Source: Nocardioides salarius (GTDB lineage: Bacteria; Actinomycetota; Actinomycetes; Propionibacteriales; Nocardioidaceae). Taken from it: a stretch of DNA of 64,000 nt. The position numbers were made by a program, and so were the translations under genes. The notes beneath the pieces are model-generated. The model was not told where the DNA came from. It searched no databases and saw only the letters and a program-made list of their open reading frames with translations. Location of the stretch: NCBI RefSeq assembly GCF_016907435.1, contig NZ_JAFBBZ010000001.1, positions 1,984,001-2,048,000 of the forward strand, in the 5' to 3' direction. Shown in pieces: positions 24,725-32,830 of the stretch; position 1 is the stretch's first letter; each line of letters opens with the position of its first letter.

Positions 24725-24973
24725 TCAGCCGGTCCGTTCGACCCGGTCTCGGGCGGCGACGTACTGGGCGTCGAGCCCCTCGCGCAGCAGGGCGATCAGC
24801 CCGGGGACCTCGTCGACCCGCAGGCGGAAGGAGCCCGTGCACAGGTTGTCGCGCCACAGGGAGAGGACCACGAGCCCGTCGTCGTGGTGCCAGGAGACCC
24901 GCAGCGCACGGTCGTCGCCGCGGCGGTCGAGGAAGATCGACCCCGCGTCGGAGAGCCTCCGCGCCGGCGACAT
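24725..24973 (-). CDS. Small conserved-looking protein, unknown function
   Basis: The 82-residue protein is soluble and reads like a single alpha/beta domain: SIFLDRRGDDRALRVSWHHD followed by GLVVLSLWRDNLCTGSFRLR and a helical end VPGLIALLREGLDAQYVAAR. Similar short proteins occur in many actinobacteria with no known role. The ATG at 24973 starts MSPARRLSDAGSIF. It stands alone, divergent from the Fpg/Nei gene. Confidence 0.65.
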   Translation of the reverse strand: MSPARRLSDAGSIFLDRRGDDRALRVSWHHDDGLVVLSLWRDNLCTGSFRLRVDEVPGLIALLREGLDAQYVAARDRVERTG

Positions 24974-25075
24974 GCCTCCATCATCGCCCCACGTCCCGTC
25001 CGCCGCCAGCCTCTCGCTCGCCGTCCGCTCGCTGAGGCCCTCCCCCAGGTGCCGCCGGCTGCCTAGGATGAGTCC

Positions 25076-25942
25076 GTGCCGGAGCTGCCCGAGGTGGAGG
25101 CGCTGGCCCTCGACCTGGGGGGCCGGCTGGCCGGGCGTGCGTTCACCAAGGTCCACCTGGCGCAGTTCAGCGCGCTGAAGACCTTCGACCCGCCGCTGGA
25201 CGCGCTCGAGGGCGTGCTCGTCGACGGCGTCACCCGCCACGGCAAGTTCCTCGACATCGACCTGTCGGGCACCCACCTGGTGATGCACCTGGCCCGGGCC
25301 GGCTGGGTGCGCTGGCGCGACGAGGTGCCCGCCGCCCCGCCCAAGCCCAGCCCCAAGTCGACGATCGCGGCCCGCATCGTGCTTGACGACGAGACCGGCC
25401 TCGACGTCACCGAGGCCGGCACCCGCAAGAGCCTGGCGATGTACGTCGTGCGCGACCCGCAGGAGGTGCCCGGCATCGCCAGCCTGGGCCCCGACCCGCT
25501 CACCGACGACTTCACCCGCGAGCGGCTCGGCGAGATCCTGCGGGCCGAGGGCCGCAAGCAGCTCAAGGGGGTGCTGCGCCACCAGGGCACCATCGCCGGC
25601 ATCGGCAACGCCTACTCCGACGAGATCCTGCACGCGGCGCGGATGTCGCCGTACAAACCGGCCTCCTCGCTCGACGACGACGAGCTCACCGTCCTCTACG
25701 ACGCCCTGCGCGAGACCCTGGGCGCCGCCGTCGACCGCTCCCGGGGCCTGGCGGCCAGCGAGCTGAAGAGCGAGAAGAAGACGAACCTCGCGGTGCACGG
25801 GCGCACCGGCCAGGCCTGCCCCGTCTGCGGCGACACGGTGCGCGAGGTCTCCTTCGCCGACTCGAGCCTGCAGTACTGCCCCACCTGCCAGACCGGCGGC
25901 AAGCCGCTGGCCGACCGGAGGATGAGCAAGCTGCTCAAGTGA
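25076..25942 (+). CDS. Fpg/Nei family DNA glycosylase
   Basis: The 288-residue enzyme begins PELPEVEAL, giving the catalytic Pro2 and Glu3 of formamidopyrimidine-DNA glycosylases. It has the conserved GIGNAYSDEIL loop, with alanine and serine where MutM usually has isoleucine and alanine, and a C-terminal zinc finger with CPVC and CPTC pairs. It removes oxidised bases and nicks the strand in base excision repair. The loop differences suggest one of the actinobacterial Fpg2-type paralogues rather than the main MutM. GTG start at 25076. Confidence 0.9.
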   Translation: MPELPEVEALALDLGGRLAGRAFTKVHLAQFSALKTFDPPLDALEGVLVDGVTRHGKFLDIDLSGTHLVMHLARAGWVRWRDEVPAAPPKPSPKSTIAARIVLDDETGLDVTEAGTRKSLAMYVVRDPQEVPGIASLGPDPLTDDFTRERLGEILRAEGRKQLKGVLRHQGTIAGIGNAYSDEILHAARMSPYKPASSLDDDELTVLYDALRETLGAAVDRSRGLAASELKSEKKTNLAVHGRTGQACPVCGDTVREVSFADSSLQYCPTCQTGGKPLADRRMSKLLK

Positions 25943-25987
25943 CCGGCGCGGCGTGGCCCGGAGGTGCTCGGCGGGGGCCGGGGTCGA

Positions 25988-27346
25988 CTAGCCGACTCCG
26001 ACGGTCAGGCCCAGGACCAGGCCCACGGCCGCGCACACGCCCAGCACCCGCAGCACCGACCAGCCGAGCCGGAGGACCAGCACGGCGGCCAGCAGCGCGA
26101 CGACCACGGCGGGCCAGCGCACCGAGTCAGGCAGCGGGACCTCCAGCGACAGCGGTCCCCGGGCGACCACCTCGGTCGCGCCGAAGAGCGTGTGCAGGGC
26201 GAAGTAGAGGCCCAGGTGGGCGATCACACCCACCACGGCGGCGGTGATCCCGGCCAGCGCGCTGGCGAGGGAGCGGTTGCCGCGCAACCGCTCGACGTAC
26301 GGCGCCCCGAGCAGGATGAACAGGAAGCAGGGCACGAAGGTGAGCCAGGTGGTCAGCAGCGCCGCCAGGACCGCCGCCACCCACGGGTCCAGCGGGCCCG
26401 GCGCGCGGTAGGCGCCGACGAAGGCGACGAACTGGACCACCATGACCAGCGGCCCGGGCGTGGTCTCGGCGAGGGCCAGGCCGCGCACCATCTCGCCCGG
26501 CGCGAGCCAGCCGTAGACCTCGACCGCCTGCTGGGCCACGTAGGCCAGCACGGCGTAGGCGCCACCGAAGGTGACCAGGGCCGCCCCGGAGAAGAACAGC
26601 CCCTGGTCGACCAGGATGCTCGAGGGGCCCAGCAGCAGGGCCGCCGCCGCGACCGGTGCCGCCCACAGCACCAGCCCCACGCCGAGCACCGTGGCCGAGC
26701 GCCGCGCCCCGGGCGGCTCGCTGTGCAGCGCGTCGTCGGCGATCAGCGGCGCCGGGCCCGACCCGGCCGGACGGGCGGGCGGCTCGCCCACGCCGGGCAG
26801 CACCCGCCCCAGCACCCACCCCGCGGCGGCCGCCCCCGCGACCACCAGCGGGAACGGGACGGCGAGCAGGGCGAGGGCGCCGAAGGACGCCACGGCCAGG
26901 GCGACCAGCGCCGGGTGGAGCAGCGCACGCCGCGCGACCCGTACGACGGCCTGCGCCACGATCGCGATCACCGCTGGCGCGAGCCCGAGGAAGAGCGCCT
27001 GCACCACGGTGGTCTCGCCGTAGGTCACGTAGACGCCCGAGAGCACCAGCAGCGCCGCGACGCCAGGGAGGACGAACAGCACGCCGGCGACCAGCGCACC
27101 CCGCACCCCGTTGAGCAGCCAGCCGACGTACGTCGCCAGCTGCTGCGCCTCGGGTCCGGGCAGCAGGGTGCAGTAGGACAGCGCGAAGAGGAAGCGCTGC
27201 TGGCCGATCCAGCGGGTCTCCTCGACCAGCACCCGCTGCATCACCGCGATCTGGCCGGCCGGGCCGCCGAAGGTCTGCAGCGAGATCGCGAACCACACCC
27301 GCGCCGCGGCGCGAAGCGGGATGACGTCGCCCGAGCGTCGGCTCAC
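25988..27346 (-). CDS. chrA: Chromate transporter, CHR family (ChrA)
   Basis: This 452-residue membrane protein has two homologous halves, as in long-chain CHR transporters. The first half holds FGGPAGQIAVMQRVLVEETRW and LLPGPEAQQLATYVGWLL; the second has FGGAYAVLAYVAQQAVE and ALAETTPGPLVMVVQFVAF, the repeated motif in parallel. Long CHR proteins export chromate by proton motive force in resistant bacteria, though some may carry sulfate-like anions. No chrB regulator is adjacent. It converges on the Fpg/Nei gene. Confidence 0.92.
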   Translation of the reverse strand: MSRRSGDVIPLRAAARVWFAISLQTFGGPAGQIAVMQRVLVEETRWIGQQRFLFALSYCTLLPGPEAQQLATYVGWLLNGVRGALVAGVLFVLPGVAALLVLSGVYVTYGETTVVQALFLGLAPAVIAIVAQAVVRVARRALLHPALVALAVASFGALALLAVPFPLVVAGAAAAGWVLGRVLPGVGEPPARPAGSGPAPLIADDALHSEPPGARRSATVLGVGLVLWAAPVAAAALLLGPSSILVDQGLFFSGAALVTFGGAYAVLAYVAQQAVEVYGWLAPGEMVRGLALAETTPGPLVMVVQFVAFVGAYRAPGPLDPWVAAVLAALLTTWLTFVPCFLFILLGAPYVERLRGNRSLASALAGITAAVVGVIAHLGLYFALHTLFGATEVVARGPLSLEVPLPDSVRWPAVVVALLAAVLVLRLGWSVLRVLGVCAAVGLVLGLTVGVG

Positions 27347-27416
27347 GCGAGGAGACTACGGGCGCGCCCCGCCGGTCGCCGACCTAGGATGGGCGGGTCG
27401 CCCACGGGAGGAACCC

Positions 27417-27752
27417 ATGACCACGATCCCGACCGTCCACGTCGAGGGAGTGCCCGACCCGGTGCCGCCGGGTCTCTCGGTGCTCGACGTCCGCGAACCG
27501 ACCGAGTGGGAGCACGGCCACATCGACGGCGCCCAGCACATCCCCCTCGGCGAGCTCGGCGCCCGCGTCGACGAGGTGCCCGAGGGTCAGGTCCTGGTGG
27601 TGTGCCGCATCGGCGGCCGCTCCGCCCAGGCCGTGGCCTGGCTGGGCCAGCAGGGCCACGACGTGGTGAACCTCGGGGGCGGGATGCTCGACTGGGAGGC
27701 GGCCGGCCGGCCGATGGTCAGCGAGACCGGCCGGACGCCCCAGGTCGTCTAG
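27417..27752 (+). CDS. Single-domain rhodanese
   Basis: The 111-residue protein is one rhodanese domain: VLDVREPTEWEHGHIDGAQH in the first half and the active-site loop VVCRIGGRSAQAVAWL, whose Cys is the persulfide carrier. Such proteins transfer sulfane sulfur, for example to cyanide or thiols, in the cytosol. The ATG at 27417 follows a GGGAGGAA ribosome site by 5 bases; the reading frame is open further upstream but has no such site. Divergent from chrA. Confidence 0.92.
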   Translation: MTTIPTVHVEGVPDPVPPGLSVLDVREPTEWEHGHIDGAQHIPLGELGARVDEVPEGQVLVVCRIGGRSAQAVAWLGQQGHDVVNLGGGMLDWEAAGRPMVSETGRTPQVV

Positions 27753-27753
27753 C

Positions 27754-28284
27754 TCACTGCTCGGAGGAGTCGTCCTGCCCCTCGGCGGGCTCCGACTCCT
27801 CGCCGGTGCCCCCCTCGGTGCCGTCCTCGGGAGCGTCCTCGGCACCGTCCTCGGGAGCGGCGGTCTCGGCGCAGGTGGCGCCGGCGTACTGCACGAGCGC
27901 GTTCATCTGGTTCTGCTCGGCCTTCGACAGGTCGAAGTCGTCCATGGCCGCGAGGTCCTCGGCGGTCGCGTCGGTGTCGATCTCGGCGAGGATCTCGAGA
28001 TAGACGTCGAGGCCCTTCGACGCGTCCTGCGGGGCGTCGTCGGGGATGCCGCTGGCGCTGAGCCCCTCCTTGAGGGCCTCGACGTCGGAGCCGTCCTCGA
28101 GGGCGCCGTTGCCCACCAGGGCGGTGCAGAACGCGTCGTCGCTGCCGGGCTCGCCGGCGGCCGAGGGGGAGCTCGACGACGGGGTCGTCGGGTCGCTCGC
28201 CGCGTCGGACGTCTCGTCGTCGGAGCCGCAGGCGCTGGCCGTCAGGGCGACGAGCACCGCGAGGGGGGCGAGAGCGTGCTTCAC
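27754..28284 (-). CDS. Predicted lipoprotein, paralogue pair member 1
   Basis: The 176-residue product starts with a signal peptide ending in LTASACGS, a lipobox-like site. A Ser/Thr/Pro linker is followed by a helical domain bounded by two cysteines: DAFCTALVGNG near residue 53 and QYAGATCAET near residue 140. The tail is highly acidic and repetitive. It shares its layout and several motifs (DxFC, GIPDDA, YxxxTCA) with the next gene, so the two arose by duplication. Function unknown; probably outer-leaflet anchored. It ends 1 base after the rhodanese stop, converging on it. Confidence 0.75.
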   Translation of the reverse strand: MKHALAPLAVLVALTASACGSDDETSDAASDPTTPSSSSPSAAGEPGSDDAFCTALVGNGALEDGSDVEALKEGLSASGIPDDAPQDASKGLDVYLEILAEIDTDATAEDLAAMDDFDLSKAEQNQMNALVQYAGATCAETAAPEDGAEDAPEDGTEGGTGEESEPAEGQDDSSEQ

Positions 28285-28388
28285 GGGGGGTCCTTCCGTT
28301 CGAGGGCGCACGGGGCAGCTGCCCCGGCGCAGCCCACGACGGTGCCACAGGATCCCGAGAGGAACCTGAACGCCGCCGCACGTGCGGC

Positions 28389-28868
28389 CTACTGCTGCTG
28401 GGGGTCGAGCTCGCCGAGGTCCTCCTCGGTGGGCAGGTCGAGCTCGTCGGCGCAGGTCTGGGAGACGTAGCCGATGAAGGCCACGAAGTCGCGCTGCACC
28501 TTTTCGCCGAGGTCCTCGCCCAGGGTCTCGAGGTCGTCCTGGCCGTCGGCCCGGCGCACCAGCTCGCCGAGGGTCTCGAAGCCGGACCGGGCGTCGTCGG
28601 GGATGTCCTCGGGGGTGCCGACCTCGACCAGCCGGTCGACGGCGTCCTTGGCGGCGTCGAGGTCGTCGCCGCCACTGTCCTCGATCTCGGCGTAGACGCC
28701 GCAGAAGTCCTCCCGCGAGGCGTCGTCGGGGGCCGCGGAGGGCTCGGTGGGCGCGGCGGAGGGCTCGTCGCCGCCGCACGCCACGGCGCCGCCGAGCACG
28801 AGCGCCATCGCGGCGACGCCCAGGGCGGGACGGCGTACGGACCGGGGCAGGGAGCGGGAGGCGGTCAC
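28389..28868 (-). CDS. Predicted lipoprotein, paralogue pair member 2
   Basis: The 159-residue product has an N-terminal export signal and the cysteine of LGGAVACGGD as the likely lipidation site. The domain after it has REDFCGVYAEIEDSGG and IGYVSQTCADEL, whose cysteines match those of the neighbouring lipoprotein. The middle contains TPEDIPDDARSGFETLGELV, again shared with the neighbour. The GTG start at 28868 follows AGGAGA by about 5 bases. The gap of 104 bases to the next gene holds no other gene. Confidence 0.75.
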   Translation of the reverse strand: MTASRSLPRSVRRPALGVAAMALVLGGAVACGGDEPSAAPTEPSAAPDDASREDFCGVYAEIEDSGGDDLDAAKDAVDRLVEVGTPEDIPDDARSGFETLGELVRRADGQDDLETLGEDLGEKVQRDFVAFIGYVSQTCADELDLPTEEDLGELDPQQQ

Positions 28869-28912
28869 GGGGTCTCCTGGGGGCTGGGGGCTGGGGGGGG
28901 TGGGGGTCCGGG

Positions 28913-29608
28913 TCAGGCGAAGGCCGCCGGCGGCGGCAGCGCCACCGCGACCGCGAGCCGGCGCAGGTACTCCTCGCGGTCGATCTCGACGACGCCGAGG
29001 CTGGCCAGGTGGGCGGTGCTCCACTGCACGTCGAGCAGCCGGTCGGCGGCGTGCTCGTCGTCGAGCAGGTCGACGAGGGCCACGAGGGCCACCTTCGAGG
29101 CGTCGGTCTCGCGGTGGAACATCGACTCGCCGGCGAAGAGCCCGCCCGAGGCGACGCCGTAGAGGCCACCGACCAGGCGTCCCTCGTGCCAGGTCTCCAC
29201 GCTGTGGGCCCAGCCGAGGTCGTGCAGGCACAGGTAGGCCTCGCGGATGTCGTCGTCGATCCAGCCCGAGGGCCGGCGCGGGTCGGCGCACGCGTCGAGG
29301 ACCTGCTCGAAGGCGGTGTCGACGCGGGTCTCGTAGGTGCGCACCGAGCGGCGCAGCGAGCGCGAGACGTGCAGCCCGTCGAGGGGCAGCACCCCGCGCC
29401 GCACCGGGCAGAACCAGTACATCGGGTCGCCGGCGTGGCCCGAGGGCATCGGGAAGAGCCCCTGCCGGTACGCCGAGAGCAGGGTGCCGGGCTCCAGGTC
29501 GGCGCCGACCCCCACCAGGTCGTCGCGCGCGTCGAAGCGGGCGGGGTCGCCGAACGACCAGGGGGAGGCGGGGGGTTCGATCGGCACCCGGGCGACGCTA
29601 ACGACCAT
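28913..29608 (-). CDS. aat: Leucyl/phenylalanyl-tRNA--protein transferase
   Basis: This 231-residue enzyme adds Leu or Phe from aminoacyl-tRNA to proteins with N-terminal Lys or Arg, marking them for the N-end rule. Family motifs are clear: LVGVGADLEPGTLLSAYRQG, GLFPMPSGHAGDPMYWFCPV, RRGVLPLDGLHVSRSLRR and GGLYGVASGGLFAGESMFHR. The ATG at 29608 (MVVSVARVPIEPP) is the best start seen. The ClpS/ClpA partners are not in the window. Confidence 0.95.
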   Translation of the reverse strand: MVVSVARVPIEPPASPWSFGDPARFDARDDLVGVGADLEPGTLLSAYRQGLFPMPSGHAGDPMYWFCPVRRGVLPLDGLHVSRSLRRSVRTYETRVDTAFEQVLDACADPRRPSGWIDDDIREAYLCLHDLGWAHSVETWHEGRLVGGLYGVASGGLFAGESMFHRETDASKVALVALVDLLDDEHAADRLLDVQWSTAHLASLGVVEIDREEYLRRLAVAVALPPPAAFA

Positions 29609-29671
29609 GCGGGCCGCGGCACAGACCCGGAGGGGGGTTTGTGGCGGGCCCGGGCTGCCTACCATCGGCAC

Positions 29672-30364
29672 ATGAGCAAGCGTGGAGCCCTGACGGGGCA
29701 GATCGGTCGTCGACTGGCGCCCAAGGTGACCGGCATGGCCCCCGGCGTGACGTCGTCGTTCGTGCGGGAGGCGCTCCACCGCGCCATCAGCGGCGTGGGG
29801 CCCCTGCCGCCCGCCGCGGCCGCCGCCGACGAGCAGCGCCGCGAGCAGCACGGCGACGCCGAGAAGGGCGTGCACGAGGTCATCGAGAACCACGTGCGCT
29901 ACGCCGGCGCCCAGGGGTTCCTGACCAACATCGGCGGCGTGGTCACCGCCGCCGTCGCGATCCCCGCCAACATCACCGGCCTCGCGCTCGTGCAGTGCCG
30001 GATGATCGCCGGCATCGCGCACCTGCGCGGCTACGACCTCGACGACCCGCGGGTGCGCAACGCGATCCTGGTCTGCCTGCTGGGCGAGGACAGCGTGCAG
30101 CGCCTCGTCAAGGCCGGCACCGTCCCCGCGCACCCCGCCGACCTGGCCACCGGGCCGGACTCCGACCAGGCCCTCGACCGCGCCATCTCCTCGGCGGTCG
30201 CCGACGACATCATCTCGCGCATCCTGGGCAAGCGGATGGCGGTCACGGTCGCCCGCCGGGTGCCGATGGTGGGCGGCGTCGTGGGCATGGGCGCCGACGG
30301 CTACGCCACGTGGCGCATCGGGCGCTACGCCGAGCGCGAGCTGCGGCCCCTGGCCAACCGGTAG
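29672..30364 (+). CDS. EcsC family protein
   Basis: The 230-residue protein shows the EcsC-type core AAVAIPANITGLALVQCRMI and AGIAHLRGYDLDDPRVRNAI, then a C-terminal glycine-rich hydrophobic stretch RRVPMVGGVVGMGADGYATW. EcsC-like proteins are associated with membranes and, in Bacillus, with an ABC transporter, but their biochemical role is unknown. It is divergent from aat, and its last 40 bases overlap the end of the converging sulfotransferase-like gene. Confidence 0.85.
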   Translation: MSKRGALTGQIGRRLAPKVTGMAPGVTSSFVREALHRAISGVGPLPPAAAAADEQRREQHGDAEKGVHEVIENHVRYAGAQGFLTNIGGVVTAAVAIPANITGLALVQCRMIAGIAHLRGYDLDDPRVRNAILVCLLGEDSVQRLVKAGTVPAHPADLATGPDSDQALDRAISSAVADDIISRILGKRMAVTVARRVPMVGGVVGMGADGYATWRIGRYAERELRPLANR

Positions 30365-31542
30365 GCCCGGTGCAGCGCGCGGCCCGGCGCCGAGCGGCGT
30401 ACGACGCGCAGCGCGCGCTCCTTGGCCCGCTGCACCGGCCGCGCGGCGTCGAGCTCGCGGCGCAGGTGGTCGACCTCGCCGTGCAGCCGCTCCTCCTCGT
30501 GGCGCAGCCGGGCGTTGTCGAGCAGCAGCGCGCGGACCGCGTCGACCGCGGCGGCGGCCACCTGGCTCTCACGCGGTGAGTCGGGGTCGGCCCAGTGCGG
30601 CGCGGCGGCGGCGCCGGTGAGGTCGTCGAGGTCGCCGACCACGTCATAGCCGCGGCGGCGCAACTCGGCGACCCACGCGTGCCCGAGCTCCTCGGCCCAG
30701 GGGTGCACGTCGGCGGGCAGGCCCAGGCGCGCCGACCGGGTGCGCGCCGACAGGGTCTGGTGGGCCAGCAGCTCGCGCACCAGCGGCCGGTAGTCGGGCG
30801 GGTCGAGCACCGGGTTGACGGCCTTGTTGATGCGCCGCAGCAGCGCGGTCTCGGGCACCCCGAGCGAGGGGTTGGCGCGCTCGGCCTCGAGGTCGAGCTC
30901 GACCTCGCCGAGCTCGTCGAGGCCGAAGGTGTGCGAGAACCGCTGCCACAGCAGGTCGCGGGGACCGCCGGGCGGCGGCACCGTCACCACGTGCACCCGC
31001 TCGGGCGGCAGGGCGTGGCCCCACCGGTCGAGGATCTCGGGGATCTCCTGCACCCCCCAGAACCAGGTGGCGATGCGGGTCGCGCGCTCGGGGTCGCGCA
31101 GCTCGGCCAGGAAGCGCTCGAAGGTGATGGTGCTGCGGTGCTTGACGTTCTCCTGCCACTCCGCGGGGATCTGGCGCACCAGGTCGCGCACCGAGACGAC
31201 CACGTGCACCTCGGTGCCGTCGTCGTGGCCCAGCGAGGCCAGCGCGCGCCCGACCTGGCTGCGCGAGGCGGTGGCCAGGATCTCGTGGCTGATGATGGCG
31301 GTGCCCTCGTGGGCCCGCACCTTCGCGGCCAGCTCGTCCCAGGCGCCGATGGCCTCGGTCTCCAGGCCGCCCCAGGGCAGCCGCATCAGGTCGAGCGCGG
31401 CCAGGAAGTGCGCGTCGAAGCGGTCCGCGGGGTAGAGCACGCCCGCCTCGAGCAGTCGCTCGCGGTTGCGGAACAGCACGTCCTGGAGGTGGGAGGTGCC
31501 GGTCTTGGGGGTGCCGACGTGCAGCAGGACCCGCTGGCTCAC
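30325..31542 (-). CDS. Sulfotransferase-like protein
   Basis: This 405-residue protein begins RVLLHVGTPKTGTSHLQDVL, the 5'-phosphosulfate-binding loop of PAPS-dependent sulfotransferases. Further family features are VVVSVRDLVRQIPAEWQENV, which may be the 3'-phosphate site, and DRWGHALPPERVHVVTVPPP. The C-terminal part has a coiled coil (LDNARLRHEEERLHGEVDHL) and a basic tail. The acceptor may be a cell-surface polysaccharide, which is inference. Its GTG start overlaps the upstream gene stop (GTGA). The C-terminal 40 bases overlap the EcsC gene tail to tail. Confidence 0.78.
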   Translation of the reverse strand: MSQRVLLHVGTPKTGTSHLQDVLFRNRERLLEAGVLYPADRFDAHFLAALDLMRLPWGGLETEAIGAWDELAAKVRAHEGTAIISHEILATASRSQVGRALASLGHDDGTEVHVVVSVRDLVRQIPAEWQENVKHRSTITFERFLAELRDPERATRIATWFWGVQEIPEILDRWGHALPPERVHVVTVPPPGGPRDLLWQRFSHTFGLDELGEVELDLEAERANPSLGVPETALLRRINKAVNPVLDPPDYRPLVRELLAHQTLSARTRSARLGLPADVHPWAEELGHAWVAELRRRGYDVVGDLDDLTGAAAAPHWADPDSPRESQVAAAAVDAVRALLLDNARLRHEEERLHGEVDHLRRELDAARPVQRAKERALRVVRRSAPGRALHRAYRLARGRSSRSA

Positions 31543-32801
31543 CGTCGGTCCTCCTGCCTGGGTCGGTCTGGGTCGTGGTCTGCGTGGGGGGCGGGGTGGC
31601 GGCCTGGGTGTGCGCCCGGGTGTGGCTCCGCGTGCTCGAGCAGCATCCGCACGGCCAGGTCGAGCACCCGGTCGTCGTGCGGCTCCCCCGGCTCGGCGCC
31701 GGCCAGGCGGCGCGGGTGGTCGAGCAGCGCGTCGGCGGAGCCCAGCACCGTGCCGACGACAGGGTACGGCGCCGCGAGCAGCTCGTGGCGCATCCGGCGC
31801 GAACGGCGCACCACCCACCGGTGGTGCTCGGGCGGGACGCCCAGCACCGGGCCCGGCGAGGAGCCCGGCAGCGGCGCGGGCGCGTCGAGCAGGCGCGGGA
31901 GCATCACCTGCCGGAGCACCTGGCGCCCCCGGGCGGGGGTGACCAGCAGGCCCAGGACGCTGCCGACCCGGCGAGCCAGGTCGATCGCGTCGGCCGGCAG
32001 CCGCGGCGCCGCCGGCACGCGGCGTACGCCGACCTGGCCCGGCAGCGCGGCCGGGTCGAGGACCACGCGCACCCGGTCGGCGCCGACCCGGGCCGTCCAG
32101 CGGCGCGCCGAGGCGACCGGGTCGGCGCCGCGGCCCAGGCGCCCGGTCTCGACGACCGTGTCGACCCAGGTGCGCCACGACGGCACCGGGCCGCCGGTGG
32201 AGAAGGCCCGGTCGGTCCACAGGTCGACCAGCATCGTCGAGAGCGGGCCGCCGAGCACCAGCACGGTCGGGTCGGGCCCGCCCGGAGGCCGGCCGTGCGC
32301 GAGCAGGTGACGGCGCGTCGCGTCGGCGCGCCACGGGTCGCCGACCAGGCGGTAGCGCGGGCGCCAGGGCCGCGGCGCCTGGCGCAGCCGGGACACCGGG
32401 CCCGGGCCGGGCAGCGGCGCGGCGCTCAGGTCCTCGGCCAGCAGGTTGGTGGCCACCCTGACCAGCTCGTCGACGGGCAGCCCCGCCGGGTCGACCGGCT
32501 CGGGGCCGAAGCGCGAGAGCGGGGCGGCGCCGAGCAGCTCGAGGTCGGGGCGCCCGCGGCCCGGGGCGCTGGCCTCGAGCACGCGGCGCGCCAGCTCCTG
32601 CTCCGGGCGCCCGCCCAGCTCGTGCGCGGCCAGGTTGAGCCGGCGCAGCAGCTCGAGCTGCTGGGCGCCGGGCAGCACCCGCCCGGCGCGCTCGCCGGTG
32701 CCCGCCCACCGCGACCAGGGCGTCGTACCGCCGTCGAGCAGGTGGGCCGACCAGGCCCAGGCGCGGCGTTCGCCCGCGGTCTCGTCGTGCTCGGCGGTCA
32801 C
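31539..32801 (-). CDS. Divergent sulfotransferase-like protein, unknown role
   Basis: The 420-residue product lacks the PAPS loop at its N terminus. Its middle part, however, has VLVLGGPLSTMLVDLWTDRA and ASARRWTARVGADRVRVVLD, which align in order with the equivalent segments of the two flanking sulfotransferase-like proteins. It ends in a His/Pro/Asp-rich tail. I infer a diverged homologue that has lost, or does not use, cofactor binding. Its position between the two others with four-base overlap on one side suggests a shared complex or pathway. No family name is assigned. Confidence 0.6.
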   Translation of the reverse strand: MTAEHDETAGERRAWAWSAHLLDGGTTPWSRWAGTGERAGRVLPGAQQLELLRRLNLAAHELGGRPEQELARRVLEASAPGRGRPDLELLGAAPLSRFGPEPVDPAGLPVDELVRVATNLLAEDLSAAPLPGPGPVSRLRQAPRPWRPRYRLVGDPWRADATRRHLLAHGRPPGGPDPTVLVLGGPLSTMLVDLWTDRAFSTGGPVPSWRTWVDTVVETGRLGRGADPVASARRWTARVGADRVRVVLDPAALPGQVGVRRVPAAPRLPADAIDLARRVGSVLGLLVTPARGRQVLRQVMLPRLLDAPAPLPGSSPGPVLGVPPEHHRWVVRRSRRMRHELLAAPYPVVGTVLGSADALLDHPRRLAGAEPGEPHDDRVLDLAVRMLLEHAEPHPGAHPGRHPAPHADHDPDRPRQEDRR

Positions 32802-32830
32802 TGGGCGGTCACTGGTCGGTCACCGGCGCC

